Of a DNA stretch of 64,000 nucleotides, positions 1 to 12,484 are shown piece after piece. Every line of letters begins with the position of its first letter. Within the stretch, counting starts at the first letter, position 1. The translations under genes were made by a program, and so were the position numbers. The stretch is taken from positions 50,826,001-50,890,000 of the forward strand of contig OZ022256.1 in assembly GCA_963978905.1 (NCBI GenBank). The letters are read 5' to 3'. The notes beneath the pieces are model-generated. The model was not told the DNA's origin and did no database searches. It worked only from the letters and a program-made list of their open reading frames with translations. Source of the DNA: Trichostrongylus colubriformis. Lineage: Eukaryota; Nematoda; Chromadorea; Rhabditida; Trichostrongylidae.

Positions 1-3000
1 CATTGTTCAGCTCCCCCCCCCCCTTTTTTTTTGAGAGATCCTTCGATGCTTCCTTACCCGGGGTTGACTGTCACAATCCTCTCCTTAGCGCTGGAGCCCA
101 GGCGGCACTCGTGAAGGAAGGAAACCAAAATTCATGACAGGAAATTGTCATTTCTATCGCAGAAGTAAAAACCAGAACAAATGCACTGCGTGCTCCCTTT
201 ATAATCACCCACACAAATTTCTGGGAGTTTCCCAACAAAATCTAAAAAAATGTCGCAGATTTTCTCCTACAACTTAACATGAGCACTACAAAAAAAGAGA
301 TACGAAATCAAGCACAATCTATTTAATCAAAAGTTCTTAACTCAAAGTTACGACAGAAAGCGTGACGACAATTTTTTTTTCAAAAGAGGTAGGTTGTGTT
401 CTAAGCAACTCAGATGCTCGTAATTATTCCCTATGGTTTCGACTGAATTCAAGAAAAACTCACTGCTATGGAAGCATGCGGATGACTGAAGAATTGGAGA
501 AGAGCCACGTGGCGAGCTGCTCGGCAACGTCGTCGAGAAATCGATGCTGAGTGATCAATGAGGAGCCAGATCAGCAACAAAGACCCTCCATCCAAAGTCG
601 ATGTCCTGGAGTAGTTGGAGCACAATCGCTGAGGATTCTGCCTAGAAAGCGTTCGAACCACTCGCTTCCGCTGCTTTTCGTGTACAGAAGTGGTCCACTC
701 AGTTTCCACAACTCTCGGATTAAAGAGAGCCTCACAAGAAGTCCAAGAAGTAAAGGAAGTGACTGCTTTCTATGACGTTTTCCATTGCTTTGCATGAAAT
801 ACTCTTGGTAGAACATTGTCCTCGAGGCGAATAAGATGTTCAAGGTATGAAAGCAAGAATCCGAAGTCAGCAACCTGCCTTCCATCCAACTCTTCGAAGT
901 GTCTCGAACTCCTGGCGCACATGAACCACAGGTTCACCTCCCAAATGATTAACCGAACAATTTCGTGGAAAGTTGATGACAGCGTACAGCGTGGTCCCCG
1001 AGAAACCCTCATTGGCGAGGGGCGTTAAATTTTGCGTATTTGAGGGGAGCAAGAACTCTCAATTGACCCAGTTTAAGTTCGTAATTGGAACTGATGAAGT
1101 TGGATTCTGGGTAGAAACACTTTTTTTAGAAATTTGGTTGGCTGCAAGAACATCCACTCCCGAAAGAGAAGAGTCAAAAGAAAAAGAAAGGGGAGCCGAG
1201 AGAAGGACAATTTTCCATCAATAGTAACCCTACCCGAAGGGGATCACCCTGATGCGCCCAGTTCGCTCGAGACCACGCTGTGCACTGATACCATCACAAT
1301 TTCTGAGAACAACCAATGATATTTCATCACCAACCGTAGCTGGAACACTGCCGAGCTCAGCCGGCGTTCACTCAGCCGTCATTTGATGCCTGCACAAAAA
1401 GCAAAAAAGTCTCGATTCCTCCCTTCTTAGCAGACTGGGAGATCGATATCGCGTATTTTTGGCCAGGGTCAAACATTGCACTGGAAGGAAATTTTAAATA
1501 CGAAGTCGCCTCCCCCAGATCTATTCCCACCATAGGACCCGCCCATCCCAACCCCCCCCCCCCCCCGCAATTTTGTCCCCAATCAAAATACGACAGTATC
1601 TAGCTTTACAAAAACCTTTTTTGAAACCACCCAACCCCCTCCAAACTACTAAAAAAGGTAGGTTTTTCTGAACTTTTAACATACTCTTCCCGAATAAGAC
1701 CCCATTTTTGAAGCAAAAATGCCCCGTTCCCCGCTCAAGGGCTCCTTAGCTCATGCTTGACCCTGCCAAGCTCGCAAAAACTCAGCACGATAATAGGTTA
1801 GTCTGATGGCACGAGAATCTAGCTATCGCCTTCCACGGAGCAAGACTCCCCCTCTAGGTCCCGTCGCGTGCTTCTTCTCGAAACAACTGACCAGGAGACA
1901 CCCCTGACGTGAGCACCACCCGTCGGTGGGACGTCTTAGCTACACTGAGGACAGTGCATGCCAAAAGAAACCTCTGGCACATCAAGGCACGCCAAGCTGC
2001 GGACCTCGATGGCTTCGACGAGTCGACCCCATCGGTGGGAGGCACAATGCGTGGGATTCTATTTGGAAGAGGTTAAATTCTCAGAAGGTACACGCCCTTC
2101 TGCCCTGAGAGGCCTGAAAACTCAGGGTGAGCATTACAACAACAACAACAGGGAACAAAACAACAACACAAAAGAGGGCGGCTGACACGTGTGGGCGCCC
2201 GGAACCCAATGATCCCACATCCCACTTCACCTCCTACACCTTAGTACCCCCATCAAGGAAGAATGTGAATTCGAGAAAAAGTGGAAATTATGGTAACCCC
2301 GTCCTAGAACGAAGGCAGATAGCTTCCTCAACCGGATGCCAAATATACAGGAGACTCAAAATGGATCTTTGTCTTGAAAATTTCTTTTCCACCCTTTGCC
2401 CTCACCTTTGAGCTCTTTGTGTAGAAGCAGAAATAATTATCATTCAAATAAAAAGCCAAAAGTCTGACTCGATTTGAACCTAGGGCCAAGAAAATAAGCA
2501 ACTGAAGAGGAGGTAGATTTCGATCGGAGCAAATTCCCCAATGGTTCTGGATATGTGCCCGGGACTGGCTGCCAAGAAACCTGCACCACTCTTTTTTAAA
2601 CATATTCCAGGATTACCTTGAGTGGGTTTAAGCACTAAACTATGAAATCAGAGATGCAGGAGAACACGCTGACAAAGAAAAATCCGAAAAAAGTCTCCGA
2701 AAAGAGCAAAAATTAGGCCTCCTGTCACCTGGCCTTGAACGAGATTACCGCGTGAAAACAAGCCTTTGAATCAGTTCCCGCTGACTGGTATCAGAAGGAA
2801 CTCTAGGATATCATCTGTTTCCACATGTCAACGTCTCCTTTATCGTTGACATCTCCTCCTTATCTTATGTTATCACACAAATCGTAGGCCTCATTTGCCA
2901 CGTTGTTGCCATCATTGCCACCGTCATTGCCAGCAATCACGTCCGGAATGGGCGCGCCCGAGCTCCAGGGTGCGGTCGAGCTGGCTTCAAGAGCTCCGCG

Positions 3001-3304
3001 CGGTGCGATTACTCATCCTCGCGCTTCGATATGTGCACAGCCTCCCTGCCCGTTTGGGGAACTATTAGGTCATGTTAAAGGACTGCGATGTTTTCCTAAT
3101 CCTGGAATGTGCCTTTAAGTTTAGTTGACCACTAGTGTTTTGAATCCAAGAACAGAGTTAGGGAATAAGGAATACCACGACAAAAGAAAACTACTAATGG
3201 CCAAAAATAAATAAAAAATTGCTATTCATTGCAACACCACATACTACCAGTCACAAGACTGAAAGAGAAGCCCAAAAAACCCATGCATGGATAGAAGAAC
3301 CCAG
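1..3304. other. No supported gene; repeats and decayed frames
   Basis: Holds repeat copy A (85-490), then at 450-1050 overlapping minus-strand open frames with some protein-like texture (HFEELDGRQVADFGFLLSYL; EPVVHVRQEFETLRRVGWKA) that change frame and have no recognised family. A C15 run lies near 1553. Beyond 1100 I see nothing structured except GATGGCTTCGACG-type local repeats and AACAAC stretches at 2138-2170. Confidence 0.5.
85..490 (+). repeat. Dispersed repeat, copy A
   Basis: Shares AGCCCAGGCGGCACTCGTGA, GACAGGAAATTG, CTGGGAGTTTCCCAA, GTCGCAGATTTT, AGTTCTTAAC and CTATGGTTTCGACTGAATTC with 9845-10212, in the same order and orientation. No coding function recognised. Confidence 0.8.
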
Positions 3305-5047
3305 TCAGTCCAACCCCCTCCCTCCCCTCCCTCCCTCCACACCCCGTTGGGCACCCACACATATGTACAGCACACCCGCAAAAACAAGAAGACGTGTCAC
3401 GGCGTCGTCGTGCTGGTCAGGAGCGTCCACGGCAGCTGCAAAAAGCAGGCAATTAGTTTTGACACCCGAAAAATGAGAAAATCAAAGGGACATACCTTTC
3501 GTGGTTGTCGCCTTGCCCGTAGTGGCTGGGATCGTCGAACGAGGTCGGATCTGAAACGAATGTTGCAATGAAACCCGCGTGGAGTGATGGGGGGACTATG
3601 ATCTGAGCAGTTCATGAATTGTGTAGGATAATGCTTTTTCTAAATTCTCAAGGGCATTCTCCTTCTCGATTGTTTTTTCCAGAGCTGGTGACATTCCTCC
3701 CCAGCATCCGCCGCAGTCGTTTAACGCTTCCCGCACCATCCCACAGCCAATTGGGGGTTCACTCTTGAGCGAGAGGTCTACGTGGACTTCCACTTGTGCT
3801 CGGACAGCTCAGAAAGCGCTCTCTACGGTGAGTTTCGGCTTATTCATGCTCCTCAGACTCCCCAATGAATTTCAAGAATGGGAGCAAATCAAGTCATCGT
3901 CACAAATTTGGGAGTTTCCTATTTTGTAAGAGAAATTACTAAAAGTTGCTGACTGATGCGAATGATCATCATCAGTTTACCTTCACACGATGACGTCGGT
4001 CTCTCCGTTGAGGCTTGGTGTAAGTGAGGCGGTGGCTGGTGGATGTTAGACTCGACCAGGTGGCAACGATTGTTCTGAAGAGTGCAGCCGATCTGAATCA
4101 ATAGATTAAACAGAAGGGAGAGGTAAATGCAAAGTACAGCGTGGATCTTCTAAAACGGTTAAGGATCAACGAGTTCTATAATCTTCGAACATTGACGCAA
4201 ACTCGAAAATCTAATGCAAACTAAAGGACACCACAGGGAAATTTAGGCCAATTGTGGGATTTGAAAGTAAAGAGGTAAGCGGTGTACTATAGCAGGGAAA
4301 GAACGGATTGAACCGTTCAAAACACAAAAAATAGGACCCCTCCCTCCATCGAAGAAGTGCTTTTGCGCTTTTTGCGTTATGACGGGATGATGCTAACGGC
4401 GAAAGCAGTTGAGCCCCTTAGCCGTGACATCGCTCCGCCTTCCACACCTACTCGGCCATCGAAGGCCATACCACCGAAACGTAGACAATCGTAAGCAGTT
4501 TCTACAACGCGATTTCCACTACAGATAGTCCCTTCACAGCCCACTACTTTATTACTTTACTTTATTAAGCATGCTTATTTTATTTTGTTGTATATGCTCT
4601 ACCAGACAGTTTTCTTCATCACCTCAAAAATGTCTTAAGAGCTTCAAAATACCGGCATTAATTCTCATCCTTCCCTACCGTGCCTTAGCCCAACTAGCGG
4701 AAGCTCCTTATTGGAGAAGATTAGGTTAAAAGCTCACTTGGCACGAGTGCAGTGCCGACAACGATCCCAGCTCTTCAGCAGTCCGCGATCGATACGGTCA
4801 CATGCGCTCAGCTGATCTGTCCACTGCTCATTGAGACTCGCGAGGCACTCTCCCTAAAAATGATCCAGGCAAGACAGATCAAATGAAATCATCCGATCCT
4901 ATTCCTCAGAGCTTGTGGAGTTTTTACGGGGAGGGGGGTGGGAGAGTCGTAGGAAGCAAATTCCTCGAGACACGTTGCTTGTCTCTGAGTACCAATGCCT
5001 ACGGTAGCTTCTTCTCACATCACTTTCGTTGGAGTCATCCACGTCTT
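3305..5047 (-). CDS. Tentative gene: 3' exons of a single-pass membrane protein
   Basis: Unrecognised. Exons, minus strand: 5047-4974, 4853-4738, 4092-3981, 3550-3496 and 3435-3305; phases agree at all four junctions. The product has an acidic, Cys-poor start (DVDDSNESDVRRSY), a Cys-containing helical-looking stretch (SACDRIDRGLLKSWDRCRHC), a long Arg/Thr/Pro-rich segment (KPQRRDRRHRVK, STIPATTGKATTTK) and then one hydrophobic segment (LLVFAGVLYICVGA), ending in a Gly/Arg tail. The tail is read through a purine-rich simple repeat and may be wrong; a donor within the last exon is possible. Further exon-like frames lie upstream between 5150 and 5680 but I could not phase them confidently. Support comes only from splice signals, open phase and composition. 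Confidence 0.4.
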
Positions 5048-5119
5048 CTGTAATCCTTCAAAGTGGCCGAAATTCCACCTTCACTCTCACTGCACTGAAA
5101 TTCATATGGCGAAGCCGCT

Positions 5120-5680
5120 GTCGTGCTTTTCTAGCAGACGGTTTCGAAGATTGGCTGTAGCGGTGTTTCTGAGTATGGTCACCACAGCTCCCAAGGTCAC
5201 TTCAGAATTCTCCATTTAGGCACTGGGGAAATCCGTATCGTCCATTGAAAGAGCACGCCCTAGCCCTTTTCCCGTCAACGTTCATTTTTTGCTGCTCGAA
5301 GTGTTGTTGATGTGGACTGTTCCATGATTAGTGGCAAAACTGAATTCGTAGGAGGAGACGATGTCGTTGATGGCTACTGATCGGGCTGCTCCTGTGGTAA
5401 GTCGGTCCAAGTCGACGAATCCTTCGAAGGTTTGCGAAAAAAGAACCCGAAGAAATTCGTATATTATAAGGTGGAGTGGAGGCTGTGTTTATTGTCTTCG
5501 TTTGCTGTTCTTGCTATTTCTTGATGTCCTCTTCTTCTTCTTAAATATCACTGACTCCTCGATTTCCCCATATTTGGGAGTGCTACTTCAGCCCGAGAGG
5601 AGCATACAAGTATGCAGCCGCGATTCCAATTTGATTCGAGCGCTAGCTCAAGTATGGTCGCCTGAGCCGTAAATGGAGCA
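5120..5680 (-). other. Unphased exon-like blocks upstream of the 3.3-5 kb gene
   Basis: Three minus-strand stretches look protein-coding and sit behind plausible acceptors. One near 5665-5540 reads ATILELALESNWNRGC. One near 5390-5285 reads SVAINDIVSSYEFSFATN and contains an NNTS glycosylation-like site. One near 5209-5120 reads NSEVTLGAVVTILRNTATA. They are likely 5' exons of the tentative membrane-protein gene, but the donors are not clear and I could not build one continuous frame. Confidence 0.25.
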
Positions 5681-6599
5681 TATGAAAAAGGAGTCAATGT
5701 GAAGAAGGCAGGGCATCATGTTCTGCAGCTTTATTTCTCACGCGATGACAGTTTGTTGCATAAGAAAAAAATTGATGCACCCCAAGCTCCTTGGTCTCAA
5801 ACGAAATTTCCGTCCCTTTTTTTTTGACACTGTACAGTAAGAGGGCGACTTGAGGATGCCTCTCCTTCACCACATTGACCAAAAAGTGATTTAAAAAATT
5901 AGGGCTTAGCGTCAGTCATCCGCCGTTGTTGGCCATGACTCCATCATACCGCCCATCGCCTGCCAATGGATGAGGGATCCCGAGTTTGAAATCAGGTTTA
6001 GTCACTTTCATGGGACCGGTTAAGCTGCATTCTTACTCGATGACGCGGTCACGATTAGCGAGGCTGCGCAAGAAATTCAATAAACCATTATTGTTTTCGG
6101 AGAAGAATAAACACGAAAAAGAAAAGGAAGGAATGAAAACAAAAATGGCGAAGAAAAATGACAGGCAAAAAGAAATCAATCATCAAGGCTATCGAGAAAA
6201 AGGTGGGGGATTGCAGCGCCTGTTATTGATAATCCGGCGGCCACGGCATTGCCCGTCTTCGATTATAGGATCGGAGATCGAATATTTATCAGAGTGAGAT
6301 TCAAAACGACAAGTTATGGTAACACTAGTATGTATAAGACAATCGGTTCTGGTTTTCTCAACAAACTTTTCATGTCCACCGTTCACCTCACAAGTGTGCG
6401 AGATTCACATTGAAGATTGAATGACTGTGGGGAGAAACGCTGCTGTGGGTGGACCAAAAAGATTACTGAGCTCCTGATTAGCACATCTATTGATTCATGA
6501 TCACTTAGTAGACGTGAAAAAGAATTTACAATCAATTAGTTGCGTTTCACTTCTATAAGGCACTATTGTGGTGAGGACGACTTCGATATCAATGCAATC

Positions 6600-6990
6600 T
6601 CATGGGTCCTTGAAGATGACAGCCGTCTGAATGGCGCACACTGTGCCCCAGTGTATGCTTGTGTGGCATCTATGACGCGCTACTGAAGCAATCATAACAT
6701 CATTTTGACTCAAGGAGTTTCTCGTCAACGCAACAAGTACCCTATCTTTCACGAGATCGAGTCACAGCATCTACCAAGACAACCCTGCAGGGAACGTTGT
6801 TCCCGCGACAGATGGATCAAGTTCACCGGAACCTTTTTGCCACAAGCAGCAGAGTCGAACTGAGAGACCGGAGTGGAATGAAGTTCCTGTGCTTTTCCTT
6901 TTGTGTTGTGCGGTAGTGGCTAGAACTCGCTGGCACTCGTGACGTCAGGGAGCGGGTGAGCCTTGGTTATGGCATGCTACTTTTGCACTG
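6600..6990 (+). repeat. Dispersed repeat, uninterrupted copy
   Basis: CATCTATGACGCGCTACTGAAGC, GATCGAGTCACAGCATC, CCTTTTTGCCACAAGCA and CGCTGGCACTCGTGACGTC recur at 12485-12840. A neighbouring block (CAGTTATCGAAATCCCGAT..GGTCGGAGACCG, 7398-7460) recurs at 10422-10485. Confidence 0.7.
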
Positions 6991-7657
6991 AATTGGTTGC
7001 TCCTTCAAAAAGTAAAGTAAAGAGTAAAAAGTAAGAAGTACTTCAGGTGAAAATGATAGTCTTCTAGATCGACATCCTCGTCGGCAAGGAGCAATCCTAC
7101 GCGATTGAGGGACGTGGTTGATCACGTACCATTCTTACACCAAACACTTTTAAAAATAATGCCTTTGCGCCAATAAGTGGACACGGGAGCCACTGAGCCA
7201 CTCCGTGAAAACCAACATCCTTATAATATCAAACAAAAAAAAGAAAGGTGGTAGAGCGATACAAACAAAAGATTGTAAGAGGATGCTTGGGCTTTAAGTT
7301 GGAATGATGGACTATAGGTACGTTTCTATTGAAAAATTGAAAATGTACTGAAAATAAAGCGGAAAATGGCAGAGTTATAGGGACAGGGAGGGGGTGCGTC
7401 AGTTATCGAAATCCCGATAACATAGGCCACCGCCGTGTTGAATCGGATGGTCGGAGACCGAGTAGCCACTGAAGCGAGACGACGCTATCCGAAGAATCTC
7501 GTATAAGCTGAGATCGATAGGAGGTGCCTAAGCAGCAGGGATCTTTTCGTGGTAAGAGCTAGTGGGACATAAAGCACGCATTGAGCATGAGTATTCATAA
7601 AAGACAAGGGGGCACGTGTTGTGTGAGACGCCTAACAACTCTCAAAACTCCGCAGAA

Positions 7658-7798
7658 ATGAACCAAAGAAGGCCGCTACAGGAACCTACGGCAGGGTGGC
7701 AAGCATACCCAATTCCTGGTCCTACTCGGCAGCCTACCTACTACTTCACTAACTGCTTTGAAGCTGACAATGAGAACGACTATTCACACAAACGATAA
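7658..7798 (+). other. Short open reading frame, 46 codons
   Basis: ATG at 7658 follows CCGCAG and opens a Pro/Tyr-rich frame (QEPTAGWQAYPIPGPTRQPT) to a TAA at 7796. It lies between two dispersed-repeat blocks. No family is recognised and it may be repeat-derived. Confidence 0.15.
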
Positions 7799-9319
7799 AA
7801 CGGTAGGAGCAATCTATTTTCAATGGTTTGCTTTATTATTTCCTAAACGGGTAAATTCATTATTTTCAATAGTTCCTGGCGGGTACCTACATCCGTTCTC
7901 ACTTGAGATTGCCAGTCATGTAGCACCTGTTCTTGAACGATTGCCCATTCAGTACCCACAGCGCTAGAAATCCAGCCCAAATCAAGCTTAAAGCATAACG
8001 CCATGTTTGAGTTTCAAATTCCAGCAAATGAGGATGCGAGCACAATTTCCAAATGCAGATTGCCCTGTAAGACCCTAGGGAAACGAGTTTTCTGAACTCG
8101 TTGGGTGTCTGAGGGTCTGAAAACAGAGACTTCACAAATGCGTTCGCTAACCATGAACAGGAAAGAAGGAAAAGTAGGAGTATCTGCAGCTTTTGCAAGG
8201 AAAGCCCTTATTGCGTTGCCCAGGTCTGTACTCTGAAAAATCGTCACAATTGATAAAAACCATGACCCTTTTGAAGCAAGAATGCCTGGAAAGTGCAATC
8301 AGGATTGAACCTGACCCAGGAAAACGGCGAAGGGATACCCATTTTGCGATGGTATCAGAGAGGTTGCTTGACTGCCGGCGATCCTGCGAACGCAGTGGGT
8401 CTAAAAGTCAGAAAAATGACGTTCGGCTCCCTTTCGATCCTATATTCCAAAGAAGGCGTTGAGAAATAACAAGTGCCTTCACGATGTTTCTCTTCAAAAC
8501 AATTTGCTCTTGCTTTTGGTGCTGTATGACAAAAACTGTTGTAAAGGTGCTATACAAGCAGGTAAAAGGACGTCTGAACTGGCTGACTTCGAACAGATTG
8601 CTTTCACCGCTGTGTACCCTTGTGGTGGCTGAACATATTTCTGGAGTATTGGGTGGCGAAAAATTTCTGCGACCTTTATGTCCCTTTTCATATCCATCTC
8701 CTATGCCAAGAATTGAACCTTGATTTTTGAAGAAATGGTTCGTTGTTTATGTCCAATCAGTCATATTGAGAATTTGTTCTGGAAAGGATGACCCTCTCCA
8801 AACTCATCCCAAACCCTTTCTTTCCATGACTGGTTCTATTGGTATAGTACACAGAAGCTGTTCCCAAACAAGTAAAAAATTTAAAAAAAAGCAAAGTTGA
8901 TCATTTTCGTGGCCTCGCCACCTTGGTTATCGATTGACCAAAATTTTCTATGACCACCTGATACTTCAAAAAAAAACCACTGAAAATAGGTGGGGCCTCA
9001 GAATGTCTCTAGAATCTTTCTCCCCATATACGACTCGCACCTTTTCGAACCCAATTTTTTCAACCGCTTTCTGAAGATTCTTCGCCTTCTTACCCAAATG
9101 TTGACTGTTACGACCCCACCTTAAAGACATCAGGAGGGGGTAATTTTGGCTTACGGTAGAACAGACGTAGTGTGAACGAGCTTGAGTGGCCGCCATTGCA
9201 CAAACTCGCCAATTTGACGCCTTGGCATGGTGCCAAAAGAAGATGGTTCTAATAAAGATTTGATTTTTCCTATTAGTTTTTACTTTGTTCTTTCTTATAT
9301 TGTTTCTAGATGTACTTAC

Positions 9320-9540
9320 GGGTCCAATAAAGTCGGGGGGGGGGGGGGAGACGAAATTTTCACCCACGTCAAGGCTTCTTTCCCTTCCTAGGGTCAGGCT
9401 AAAGCAGATGAGACCTATGCTTTGACAGATGCTTTTTAATGTGGGAGGAGGGGATATCAATTTTAGCCTAAGCCTAGTAAGGGAGAGGAGCTTCGACGTC
9501 GACGCAAAGTTGCGTCTCTCCCCGACTTTATTTGACCCTT
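9320..9540. mobile_element. Foldback miniature element
   Basis: Arms GGTCCAATAAAGTCGGGG..TCAAGGCTTCTTTCCC and inverted GGGAGAGGAGCTTCGACGTCG..CCCCGACTTTATTTGACCC. About 80 bases per arm. A single half-copy occurs at 10222-10290. A run of 14 G lies in the left arm. Confidence 0.75.
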
Positions 9541-9844
9541 CTGAGATTTTCAGGTATAGAAATGCACAATTAAGAAGATCCATAAGTAAACAAGTAAAAT
9601 ATGTCACTAGAAAATAGTAAAGAGGAAATAATTCAAAAATATGGTCACATCAGGCCGAAGACAAGCTTTAAAATGAACGAAGCGTGGCTCGGCCACGGAA
9701 GCTTGCAGTTCGGACGGAAGCGCGCCCTGTGGCGCGTTTTTCAACGCCGGTTTCGTTACACATTGTATCTACCGAACCCATATGTTTGTTTTCAGACGCC
9801 ATTGTTTTCGTAAACGTTATTCCGCCCTTGCCCCCCTCCCGGTG

Positions 9845-10212
9845 CCTTTAAGCGCTAGAGCCCAGGCGGCACTCGTGAAGAAAGGAAACTAAGATTAATG
9901 GCAGGAAATTGCTTCTTCTTCTTTATGAACCCCACCGCATAAATTTCTGGAAGTTTCCCAAAAAATCTGGAAAGACGTCGCAGATTTTTCTCACAACTTG
10001 ACATGCAGCTTATTACAAAAAAAGAGGAACGAAGCCAAGCGAGTCAAATTATTGAATCAGAAGTTCCTAACCCATAGTCAGGACAGAATGCGTGACAACA
10101 ATATTTCTATAAAAGGTAGGATGTGTTTTAAGCAATTCAGAAGCAGGTGATTACTCTCTATGGTTTCGACTAAATTCAAAAAAAAACTCAGTGCTATGGA
10201 AGCATGCGGATG
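9845..10212 (+). repeat. Dispersed repeat, copy B
   Basis: Direct counterpart of 85-490, including GCTATGGAAGCATGCGGATGA at the right edge. Followed by a half-copy of the 9320 foldback element. Confidence 0.8.
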
Positions 10213-10697
10213 AGTGGGAAGCCTAGGAATGAAAGCAGCTTCGACGTCGGTGGAAATTTTACGTCTTCCCCTGGCTTTCTTTGACCCAAAGACAGAAAGA
10301 ATTACATAGACACCATATTTTCATTGAAATAAAATAAAAAATGTAAATAAAGTAGAAAGAAAAAAAATCAATAGCCAATTAGCCTGGCTGTGGTATCGAG
10401 GCAGGAAAAAGAATTTCGCGCCAGTTATCGATACCCGATGGCCCAGGCCACTACCGTGTCCGATTGATTGGTCGGAGATCGGACTGGTACCAAAGCAGGA
10501 CCTACCACGGCGTTTTGTGTTGTTTATTAGTGAGCGGCGAAACAGCTGCCTCTGATTCGCTCAACTTTCTCTTCTTCTCGTCTACTCCACCGTTGACCTT
10601 ACATACTTTCTCTGTGAGAAAAGCGGACCGCAAAGAGAAACCCTTCGATGTTGGGTCGCTGCTTTTGGGCAACTTTTCTTGAAAACTTTATTTGGCC

Positions 10698-10817
10698 ATG
10701 GCAGAAGTTCAACAAGTCTCCGAAGCCGACGAAGCTCACCCATGGAATTACCGGACCCTGGCTAACTTCTCCACTTCTGAATACCGTGCTGAGGTCAGCG
10801 TTAATCCATCAACGTGA
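10698..10817 (+). other. Short open reading frame, 39 codons, strong start context
   Basis: GGCCATGG start context followed by MAEVQQVSEADEAHPWNYRT and a stop after 39 codons. The following bases stay open in another frame (VKRIHGKFAGFHLRAFATRC). This could be a frameshifted remnant of a longer gene or part of a repeat; no homologue is recognised. Confidence 0.2.
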
Positions 10818-11450
10818 AAAGAATTCACGGCAAATTCGCTGGCTTTCACCTACGAGCTTTCGCTACGCGATGTATCTCGCGTCGCGCGTCACAAGGCACA
10901 GACCGAGGGCGTTAATAGGAATAACTTAACGTTGTGGTGTCGCAAAGATAGGGTATAGCTTTATTGAATACGCTTTCACCCACAGATTATTGGTACCTCC
11001 CATCAGTCATAGGAATCGGAGTCCTGCGAGTGTACCGTTGATGGTAAGGTCTACTATCCATTCCGGCTCTTTCCTGCGCTCTAGTCCAGACAGCACTGTT
11101 GCTCCGACACCCTGATATATGTGCCTACATGCCATCCCACAGTCCTGACACCTAGTGCGACGTTAGTACACCGCAGGTTGATAAGAGGAGCTATCACTAA
11201 GTTAACATGGTATTATAATGATACTCCAACACCCATCGGTTTCTCCCTACTCAGGACGGCAGCTTTGCCCTATCATTTCCCTTCACAATCACTCACTTAC
11301 GGGAGGACAGACATACCGACAAACCCACCGACTCACAGACAGTCATACTTAGTGGATTATATGCAGTAGGATAGAAGGATACTACCAACGGGCAGCCTTA
11401 TAGCAAATTCGACTTCAGAACGGAAACCTCCGCGCCGATGTCTTCTTATA

Positions 11451-12483
11451 TTGGGTCATTCCATAAGTAATGTCGTTTTTTTCCAAGCGTAAATTTTTCC
11501 TATGAAATTATTAGTTTTTGCAGCATGTCATATATTATTTGAAAGAGGTTTTCCTGCTCTACAAAACGACATAATCGATTTCTGAGTTTGTTAGAATGGC
11601 GCCGACATTTAGGCTGGAGCAGAAGTAGGTCCAGCCGACAAAAATTGGCCAAACCGGCAATCAATCGAAACACTATATTTCACTCTAGGAAAATCAACCA
11701 GTCATGTGTCGCGTACTTAGTCCTGACCTCTTCTACGATTTCCAATACGTAGTTGATCAAGAAATTGTGTCGTTCTTTTTTTAAAATCTTTTTTCGAAAG
11801 CACCCACACTTATTCAAAATGAAATTTTTTCTTTCAAACTCCTTGCTTAGAGTTGTCTTATAAACCACTTCGAAGGACTTTTTCTACTATATCGAAAACA
11901 TCTTTCTAGTCAGTTCTCGCTGCGATTCGGACTGAATTTTAATACCATGTGGTAGGGGTCCAGTTTACATTTTTCACAATTTATTTTTCCATGAGAAAGT
12001 AAAGTAATCCGGTCAGGGTATTTCCCTATTCCTACTCACTACCTGTTCTTAACATTTCACCATTCTTTCAAGTGAATGGTTGAGAAAATTTATTTGCCTT
12101 GGTTCGAAGAAATTGTCTAAAATCACCGAATTCTGCCGGAAAAACTAAATGTGGAAAAAGAGCGACGTGACTTTCCAAGTAAGCGGCTGGTGGAATTTGT
12201 AGAAGAGGTCGTGGCCAAGTACGATTCACATGACTGGTTGATTTTCTTAAAGTGAAATATAGTGTTTCAATTGATTGTCGATTTGGCCAATTTTTGTCTG
12301 CTGAAGCTACTCTTTGTCAGCCTAAATGTCGGCGCATTCTATAATACTCAAAAACTGAGCATGTCATTTTGTAGAGCAGAAAATTTTCTTCCGAATGGTA
12401 TATGATGTGCCGCGAAAACTTGTGATTTTATGGCGCAAATTTTCGCTTGAAAAAAAAACGACACTACTTATGGAATGACCCAA
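11451..12483. mobile_element. Foldback element with about 300-bp inverted arms, TA-flanked
   Basis: The element is 1033 bp between TA dinucleotides. Ends are TTGGGTCATTCCATAAGTAA and its complement. The similarity is not limited to short ends: the outer roughly 300 bases of each side are inverted copies (for example GGCCAATTTTTGTC and GCGCCGACATTTAGGCTG recur in both). Each arm encodes, reading outward, the same peptide end (KYATHDWLIFLE on minus near 11695; KYDSHDWLIFLK on plus near 12230). This suggests two copies of one mariner-like end joined head to head. It splits a dispersed repeat whose uninterrupted relative lies near 6550-6990. Confidence 0.8.
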
Positions 12484-12484
12484 T

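Larger units (their letters stand above)
5900..9319. other. No supported gene
   Basis: Contains the dispersed repeat at 6600-6990 and its neighbour at 7398-7460, plus one short frame at 7658. The minus-strand frame at 7899-8198 has a hydrophobic start but no ATG and no splice partners. Confidence 0.4.

Noticed and set aside
7899..8298. Overlapping minus-strand frames with a hydrophobic start
   Set aside because: The hydrophobic frame has no ATG and no acceptors or donors that extend it; two overlapping frames argue for chance.
8966..9607. 213-codon minus-strand frame
   Set aside because: It crosses the foldback element at 9320-9540 and a G14 run; it is open by composition, not by selection.
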